Under the pieces are notes generated by a model. The model was not told the DNA's origin. It saw only the letters and a program-made list of their open reading frames with translations, and searched no databases. Below, in pieces: positions 14,926 to 19,154 of a DNA stretch of 19,154 nt. Source of the stretch: an uncultured Bacteroidales bacterium (GTDB taxonomy: Bacteria; Bacteroidota; Bacteroidia; Bacteroidales; Paludibacteraceae). Positions within the stretch are counted from its first letter, which is position 1, and every line of letters begins with the position of its first letter. A program made the position numbers and the translations under genes. The stretch covers positions 1 to 19,154 of the forward strand of contig CALGCU010000058.1 in assembly GCA_937886455.1 (NCBI GenBank), written 5' to 3'.

Positions 14926-16236
14926 CTATAAAGAGGGTAAGCTCATACCGGTTATCTTGCGATACAAATCTAATGCATACACATCTGTCATGCCTGATAT
15001 GTAGTCAAGAATGGCTTGCACACGTTCATACATCTTCGGCGATGTAATCTCATATTGGGAAGGGATACGCTTTAATAGTTGTTTAGAATAGTTACTGTTA
15101 GGACTCATGATGGCCAGTGTGAGTTCTTCTAACAAAGTGGAGATAATCTTATAGCCGGCCAACTCAATATCTAATACCATGGGCGCACAATAGATAGTAT
15201 CAATAGCCGTTCTTACACATTCTTCATAAGCACTCTTCAATGCATCAGGTACAAGTTTAATGAGTGGAGAGTGTAATTTGCCGGATAATATATCTTCTTC
15301 ATGTTCTATGAAGGTGTTGGCACAAGCCTCAATTAAATTGCCAATTGTGGCTGAACGAAGATATGCTACTTGCTCATTGGGATCACTCACTAATTGACAG
15401 ATGTTTTTGGTGTACTCATGTTTGTGCTCGGGAATAAAGCGCATGAGTAAATCGGTCGTTTGTTTGAGTGATAAGATTCGCAATTTATATGCATCCTCAA
15501 TATCCATGATTTGATAGCATATATCATCAGCAGCCTCCACCAAGAATACGAGTGGATGGCGCATATGACGTTTGGCGTTTTCTGGGTCGGGTTCTATGCC
15601 CAATTCTCTTGCTATTGTATGGTAACTATCGGTCTCTGATTTGAAATAACCAAACTTGGCTTTTGACTGTGCTTCTGTTGAAGGATATGGATATTTCACA
15701 ATGGACGCTAAGGTGCTATATGTAAGTACAAATCCACCTTTTCTTCTACCATTAAATTGATGAGTGAGTAGGCGGAAGGCATTGGCATTTCCTTCAAAGA
15801 GTGTGATGTCCGACCACTCTTCTTGGCTTAAGTAGGTAGATAAACTTCTGCCGTTTCCTTCTGAGAAGAAAGAACCTATGGCTCGTTCTCCGGAATGTCC
15901 AAAAGGGGGGTTGCCTAAGTCGTGGGCTAAACAAGCGGCTGATACAATAGAACCTATCTCTGCTGCATTAGGGCTGGTGTGCTGAATGTGTTTTGCTACT
16001 CTGTCTCCTAATGAACGACCCACACATGCTACTTCCAAACTATGTGTTAGTCGATTGTGAACAAAGATACTACCCGGTAATGGAAACACTTGAGTCTTGT
16101 TTTGTAAACGACGGAATGAAGAAGAAAATATCAATCGGTCGTAGTCGCGCTGAAACTCATTGCGATTGTCGCTGTCTTCTCTATGATATTCTTCTAACCC
16201 AAAGCGTTTGGGGGTTAGGAGTTGGTCCCATTTCAT
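14926..16236 (-). CDS. dgt: dGTP triphosphohydrolase-like HD protein
   Basis: A 436-residue HD-domain phosphohydrolase that would cut dGTP or other dNTPs to the nucleoside and triphosphate, keeping the pool in balance. The metal-binding set is visible: H65 (RLTHSLEV), H105-D106 (LAHDLGNPPFGHSGE), with a further aspartate in LVEAADDICYQ. The N-terminal FSSSFRRLQNKTQVFPL block is the usual Dgt opening. Length fits the Dgt group of bacterial dNTPases (a little shorter than the E. coli protein). It starts 10 bases after the methyltransferase stop, hence one operon with it. No terminator is visible in the 15 bases to kdsD, so the two transcripts probably overlap at their 3' ends. Confidence 0.9.
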   Translation of the reverse strand: MKWDQLLTPKRFGLEEYHREDSDNRNEFQRDYDRLIFSSSFRRLQNKTQVFPLPGSIFVHNRLTHSLEVACVGRSLGDRVAKHIQHTSPNAAEIGSIVSAACLAHDLGNPPFGHSGERAIGSFFSEGNGRSLSTYLSQEEWSDITLFEGNANAFRLLTHQFNGRRKGGFVLTYSTLASIVKYPYPSTEAQSKAKFGYFKSETDSYHTIARELGIEPDPENAKRHMRHPLVFLVEAADDICYQIMDIEDAYKLRILSLKQTTDLLMRFIPEHKHEYTKNICQLVSDPNEQVAYLRSATIGNLIEACANTFIEHEEDILSGKLHSPLIKLVPDALKSAYEECVRTAIDTIYCAPMVLDIELAGYKIISTLLEELTLAIMSPNSNYSKQLLKRIPSQYEITSPKMYERVQAILDYISGMTDVYALDLYRKITGMSLPSL

Positions 16237-16246
16237 ATTAGTAAGT

Positions 16247-16792
16247 TTATTGTATGTTTAACTTCTTGATAAGTTGCATAGCGCATTGGTAGATGGCTAT
16301 TCCTCCACTCACACTGACGTTCAGTGAATGTTTGGTGCCATATTGAGGTATCTCTATGCACATGTCACATTGGTCCACCACCACTTGTTGTACACCCTTT
16401 ACTTCATTACCCAAAATAAGTGCGTATTTATGGGCAGGATTTAATTGTACTTGTTCTAATGAAACACTACCATGTACTTGTTCTAAAGCCATGATGGTGT
16501 AGCCATTTGCTTTGAGTCGTTCAACAAGAACCACAGTGTCATCTTCATAACTCCAGTCAACTGAAAACTCAGCCCCTAATGCCGTCTTGTGTATCTCAGC
16601 ATGTGGTGGAGTGCTGGTTATGCCACAAAGATAAATCTTTTCCACTAAGAAAGCATCTGATGTGCGAAACACAGCTCCTACATTGTGGAGGCTTCTGACG
16701 TTGTCTAATATGACTACAAGAGGAATCTTAGTTGTGGATTTATATGAATCAATACTATGTCGATTCATCTCAAGTGTAGTAGTTTTTTTCAT
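16247..16792 (-). CDS. SpoU/TrmH-family RNA 2'-O-methyltransferase
   Basis: A 181-residue enzyme with the SPOUT knotted fold that transfers a methyl group from SAM to a ribose of rRNA or tRNA. The three family motifs are all present: NVRSLHNVGAVFRTSD (31-46), ILGNEVKGV (with GNE at 128-130), and IPQYGTKHSLNVSVSGGIAIYQ (from I148, with N158). The protein is short and has no L30e-like RNA-binding domain, so it resembles the small TrmH-type enzymes rather than RlmB. The exact target base is not visible. It is co-directional with dgt, which follows 10 bases later. It starts 43 bases after the rplS terminator with no clear promoter box, so read-through from rplS is possible. Confidence 0.88.
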   Translation of the reverse strand: MKKTTTLEMNRHSIDSYKSTTKIPLVVILDNVRSLHNVGAVFRTSDAFLVEKIYLCGITSTPPHAEIHKTALGAEFSVDWSYEDDTVVLVERLKANGYTIMALEQVHGSVSLEQVQLNPAHKYALILGNEVKGVQQVVVDQCDMCIEIPQYGTKHSLNVSVSGGIAIYQCAMQLIKKLNIQ

Positions 16793-16834
16793 CCTTATCG
16801 TTGTGGGTCTTGGTTCTATGGATAGTACTTATAT

Positions 16835-16872
16835 AATAAAGAGGAAACCCTATGGCAGGTCTCCTCTTTATT
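16835..16872 (-). terminator. Terminator of rplS
   Basis: AATAAAGAGGA with ACC on one side and GGT with TCCTCTTTATT on the other form a long stem with one internal mismatch (A16846/C16861) around an 8-base loop. It lies 20 bases after the rplS stop. On the minus strand it ends in TTTATT, a fair but not perfect U-tract. Confidence 0.8.
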
Positions 16873-16891
16873 GGTGTTTTGAGGTAAAATC

Positions 16892-17257
16892 TTAAGCCTT
16901 GCGTTCTTTGATGATTCTTTCTTTGATTCTGGCTTTCTTACCGGTTAATGCACGTAAGTAGTACAATTTAGCACGGCGAACTTTACCATATTTGTTAACA
17001 ACAATGTTTTCAATAAATGGTGAATCCATTGGGAAAATACGTTCTACACCAACACCATTAGAAATTTTGCGTACAGTGAAACGTTTTTTGTCTTGATGAC
17101 CTGAAATGCGAATTACATCGCCACGGAAATCTTGTACACGTTCTTTGTTTCCTTCAATAATGCGATAAGAAACTGTCACAGTGTCACCGCTTTTAAATAC
17201 GGGGAATGACTTTGTTTGAGTCTTGAATGCTTCTTCAGCAATTTTAATTAAATCCAT
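16892..17257 (-). CDS. rplS: 50S ribosomal protein L19
   Basis: A 121-residue ribosomal protein that sits at the 30S-50S interface. It shows the family pattern throughout: FKSGDTVTVSYRIIEGNKERVQ, FRGDVIRISG, FTVRKISNGVGVERIFP and the basic end KVRRAKLYYLRALTGKKARIKERI. Length is a few residues above the E. coli protein, as usual in this phylum. It is a single-gene unit here: promoter, structured leader, gene, terminator. In many bacteria rplS follows trmD and rimM; that linkage is absent here. Confidence 0.97.
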   Translation of the reverse strand: MDLIKIAEEAFKTQTKSFPVFKSGDTVTVSYRIIEGNKERVQDFRGDVIRISGHQDKKRFTVRKISNGVGVERIFPMDSPFIENIVVNKYGKVRRAKLYYLRALTGKKARIKERIIKERKA

Positions 17258-17282
17258 TTTTATTGTTTATTTAAGGGTTAAA

Positions 17283-17336
17283 GCAGAGTATAACAGACAT
17301 CTTATATTGCTTTGTCTATCCTGTTAGAGACTCCGC
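17283..17336 (-). promoter_or_regulatory. Structured leader RNA of rplS (candidate L19 autoregulatory element)
   Basis: On the minus strand GCGGAGT pairs with ACTCTGC (one G-U pair; plus positions 17330-17336 and 17283-17289). Inside it, TAAC pairs with GTTA, and then AGACA pairs with TGTCT; alternatively TAACAG pairs with CTGTTA. The hairpin begins soon after the predicted transcription start and ends 25 bases before the ATG. Ribosomal proteins often bind such leaders to repress their own translation, and L19 leaders are known from other bacteria, including a Flavobacteria class. I cannot confirm the match to that class. Confidence 0.55.
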
Positions 17337-17352
17337 CCAAAAATTTAGACCG

Positions 17353-17383
17353 CAAAGGTAATGTTTTTTTTTCTTATAGACAA
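17353..17383 (-). promoter_or_regulatory. Promoter of rplS
   Basis: The minus strand reads TACCTTTG (17353-17360), an exact -7 box. TTGT lies about 19 bases upstream (17380-17383) as a partial -33 box. Transcription would begin near 17346, leaving a leader of about 88 bases that contains the hairpin above. Confidence 0.7.
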
Positions 17384-17461
17384 GAAACTATATTCTATTA
17401 TTCCAGTTCAATGAAATTATCTCAATAATGTAATGTTGGGAAAAGACAGGTGTGTGTAAAT

Positions 17462-17496
17462 AAAAGGTCGGTCACCCCACAAGTGACCGACCTTTT
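17462..17496 (-). terminator. Bidirectional terminator after the sigma operon
   Basis: AAAAGGTCGGTCAC (17462-17475) and GTGACCGACCTTTT (17483-17496) are perfectly complementary over 14 bp with a 7-base loop. It lies 24 bases past the stop of the last gene in the sigma operon and marks its 3' end. It also isolates rplS from that operon. Confidence 0.93.
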
Positions 17497-17519
17497 GTTG
17501 TTTTCGTTTTTATTTGTTT

Positions 17520-18014
17520 TTATTCTTCTTGCGGGGTAGCGGGGCGTGGGTGCTTGTGTGCTTCGCCTTTGTGTTTGGGTCCGAACAGGGAGCGCTTGAA
17601 GTGTTTTTCTGCTTCAAAGTAGTGGAATAGTTGTTTTTGTGAAAGCAGGTTTTCGAGGTTGTGGTAGTAGTTCATGAAAAACTCTTTTCTTTTTTCTTCG
17701 GATTGAAGCATGAGTTGGTTGAGTTGTTTGTAGTCATCTTCTGTGAGGTTTTCTTGCTTTTTTATGGCGCGTTTTTTTTGCATGCACTTTTTATTCAGAC
17801 TGAAGGTGGATGTTTCGTATTCCTTGAATAGTTTTTCTATTTGTGGGCGTATTTCGGGTGCAATTTCTACTTTTTGCGCGATAAATTCCCATTTTTTCTC
17901 CATCATTTGTTCTGCTGATGGTGCTTGTGGTTTTTGGTTTTGTGCGGAGAGTGTTGTTCCGGCTGTGATGATGCCGAGTAGGCATAGCATGATTGTTTTT
18001 TTCATTGTTTTCAT
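17520..18014 (-). CDS. Spy/CpxP-like periplasmic helical protein (unidentified)
   Basis: A 164-residue exported protein. The signal peptide ends near LSA/QN (about residue 24). The mature part is almost all charged amphipathic helix, with KLFKEYE, LTEDDYKQLNQLMLQSEEKRKEF and NLENLLSQKQLF. The C-terminal tail is His/Pro/Lys-rich. The pattern recalls the Spy/CpxP group of periplasmic chaperones and stress sensors, but the family match is only by style. A second ATG three codons in (M4) is an equally plausible start. It is the last gene of the operon ECF sigma / one-TM protein / this protein, 12 bases after the preceding stop. An envelope-sensing role for the sigma circuit is inferred from that place. 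Confidence 0.6.
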   Translation of the reverse strand: MKTMKKTIMLCLLGIITAGTTLSAQNQKPQAPSAEQMMEKKWEFIAQKVEIAPEIRPQIEKLFKEYETSTFSLNKKCMQKKRAIKKQENLTEDDYKQLNQLMLQSEEKRKEFFMNYYHNLENLLSQKQLFHYFEAEKHFKRSLFGPKHKGEAHKHPRPATPQEE

Positions 18015-18026
18015 TGTTTTTATGTT

Positions 18027-18347
18027 TTAATAGTTAGACGAAAGTAGTTCGTAGTATGTGTTTTGATCTAATTGTGAGTATAGGTATAGTTCGTATTCTT
18101 CTGTGGTGTTTTGTGTGTTGAGTTGTGTGAACAGGGGTAATGAGAGGAGTATGAGTAGTAGTGCGGCAGCTACCCATAGTATGTATGGGCGTAGTGTGCG
18201 TGTTTTGCTTGTGGGTGTGGGCAGTTCTTTGGATAGGTTTTGATAGAATGTATCAAAGTATCCATCGGGTGTTTTGTAAGGCAACTTGTGTAGTTGTGGT
18301 TTGGATAGTGTGTTGTGGTTTTGTGGTGTCATAGTGTTGTCCTCCAT
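18027..18347 (-). CDS. Small one-TM protein, probable anti-sigma factor
   Basis: A 106-residue protein between an ECF sigma gene and a periplasmic helical protein, spaced 6 and 12 bases from them. Residues 1-50 are cytoplasmic and include LPYKTPDGYFDTFYQNL, a motif that recurs in small proteins encoded after ECF sigma genes in Bacteroidota. One membrane helix spans about 54-75. The short outer tail ends in ELLSSNY. It shows no zinc-binding anti-sigma (ZAS) motif. An anti-sigma role is inferred from position and topology; it is not proved by sequence. M6 is an alternative start. Confidence 0.65.
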   Translation of the reverse strand: MEDNTMTPQNHNTLSKPQLHKLPYKTPDGYFDTFYQNLSKELPTPTSKTRTLRPYILWVAAALLLILLSLPLFTQLNTQNTTEEYELYLYSQLDQNTYYELLSSNY

Positions 18348-18353
18348 GTTTGT

Positions 18354-18905
18354 TTATAGGATGGTTGCTTTGATTTGTTCTTCTATTTTTTTGCTTGCGT
18401 GATGGTAGGATGCTTTGAGTGCTCCTACGCTGGTGTTGAGTATTTGGCTTATTTCTTCGTAGGTCATATCTGAGAAATACTTCATATTGAAGATGAGTCT
18501 TTGTTTCTCGGGTAGTGTGAGTATGGCTTTTTGTAGTGTGAGTTGTAGTTGGTCTCCGTCAAAGTATGGGTCGGCGGAGATTTGTTGCATGAGTTCTTCT
18601 TGGTAGTCGTTTCCGAGTGTGATTGCTCTTTGTTTTTTTTGTTCGAGGAATGTGAGTGTTTCGTTTGTGGCTATTCGGTAGAGCCATGTTGAGAGTGAGG
18701 AGTCGCCTCGGAAGTTGGCTATTCCTTTCCATGCTTTGATGAAGGTGTTTTGCAGGATGTCGTTGGCGTCGTCGTGTAGTGCGACCATCTTTCGGATGTG
18801 CCAATACAAGGGTTCTTGATGGGCTTTTACCAGCTCTTCAAATGCCTTGTGCAGTGTGTCGGGGTGGCGCAGTGCTCGTAGTAAATGTTTTTCTTGCCAA
18901 TTCAT
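18354..18905 (-). CDS. ECF-family RNA polymerase sigma factor
   Basis: A 183-residue sigma-70 factor of the extracytoplasmic function group. Region 2 lies at about 20-93, with DANDILQNTFIKAWKG (46-61) and GDSSLSTWLYRIATNETL, the parts that hold core polymerase and the -10 element. Region 4 lies at about 124-178, with LPEKQRLIFNMKY and the helix-turn-helix around TYEEISQIL (148-156). There are no regions 1 or 3, as is normal for the group. It heads a three-gene operon with the probable anti-sigma protein and the periplasmic protein. An autoregulatory promoter is expected, but I find no TAnnTTTG box in the 47 bases upstream; the preceding partial gene runs in the same direction. Confidence 0.92.
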   Translation of the reverse strand: MNWQEKHLLRALRHPDTLHKAFEELVKAHQEPLYWHIRKMVALHDDANDILQNTFIKAWKGIANFRGDSSLSTWLYRIATNETLTFLEQKKQRAITLGNDYQEELMQQISADPYFDGDQLQLTLQKAILTLPEKQRLIFNMKYFSDMTYEEISQILNTSVGALKASYHHASKKIEEQIKATIL

Positions 18906-18952
18906 CTCTTTACATGCTTTTGTAGGGTTAGACGTAAGAGATGTGTAAAGGT

Positions 18953-19154
18953 TTAATGTGGGTGGTGTTTTTTTTTATATTGTGGTGCTTTTTCTTTACT
19001 TACTTTCCTCATATGTTTTGCAATAATAAATGCATGTTCACCATAATCCACTTCTTTAGAAAAATTACTATATATATCAAAAAGAGTAGAAGTATCAGCT
19101 TTTCGATAGTCAACTTCTTCAAGAGCTCTTTCTATATGTGTATGAAAAGTTTTA
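18953..19154 (-). CDS. 3' end of an unidentified gene, truncated by the window edge
   Basis: The minus strand is open from the right edge for 66 codons to a TAA at 18953-18955. The visible end is polar and helical (ALEEVDYRKADT, FSKEVDYGEHAF, KHMRKVSKEK) and closes with a very basic, His-rich tail (YKKKHHPH). There is no start in view, so it is a C-terminal fragment. I do not recognise the family. The stop lies 47 bases before the sigma factor start on the same strand, so they may share a transcript. Confidence 0.55.
   Translation of the reverse strand, partial: KTFHTHIERALEEVDYRKADTSTLFDIYSNFSKEVDYGEHAFIIAKHMRKVSKEKAPQYKKKHHPH

Overview
The window is AT-rich DNA from a member of the Bacteroidota, most likely the order Bacteroidales. 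Several independent signs agree. Promoters have the family's TAnnTTTG -7 box, sometimes with TTTG about 19 bases upstream. Genes have A-rich leaders with almost no Shine-Dalgarno sequences. The gene content is typical: a GldJ-like lipoprotein of gliding and type IX secretion, an ExbB / membrane protein / ExbD / ExbD cluster, a cdaA-folP pair, and a TlpA-like thioredoxin beside a DUF6029-type outer-membrane barrel. Genus cannot be fixed from this sequence.

Layout from left to right. Bases 1-353 carry no convincing gene but hold a GC-rich hairpin patch and a promoter. Bases 354-2569 encode an exported thioredoxin and a beta-barrel protein with only two cysteines, ended by a strong terminator. 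Next come dusB and tatD (2646-4424) and tRNA-Ser(GGA) (4553-4640). The energy-transduction operon exbB / 4-TM protein / exbD / exbD follows (4708-7114), ended by a terminator. A 450-base gap holds a possible small RNA. The minus-strand pair folP-cdaA lies at 7568-9198. A 757-base repeat-rich gap (9209-9965) contains a 76-bp tandem repeat with internal hairpins and an 11-bp minisatellite of about eleven units. A solitary gldJ homologue (9966-11492) and its terminator come next, then the envelope-sugar operon rfbA, kdsA-kdsC fusion, kdsD (11709-14910). On the minus strand, converging with it, are dgt and a SpoU-type rRNA/tRNA methyltransferase, then rplS with a structured leader. Last is a sigma-factor operon: ECF sigma, small one-TM protein (probable anti-sigma) and a Spy-like periplasmic protein. 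The tail of an unidentified gene runs off the right edge.

Most genes are core housekeeping or envelope genes. The main connected stories are these. (1) Kdo synthesis: KdsD makes arabinose 5-phosphate, the KdsA half condenses it with PEP, and the fused KdsC half removes the phosphate, so three consecutive steps sit on two overlapping reading frames. (2) The TlpA-like protein and the barrel, whose single CxxxxC pair is a plausible thiol substrate. (3) An ECF sigma operon that looks like a self-contained envelope-stress circuit.

I see no CRISPR array, transposase, prophage or defence island. The features most worth follow-up are the KdsA-KdsC fusion, the rplS leader, the repeat region upstream of gldJ, and the two-cysteine barrel/thioredoxin pair.
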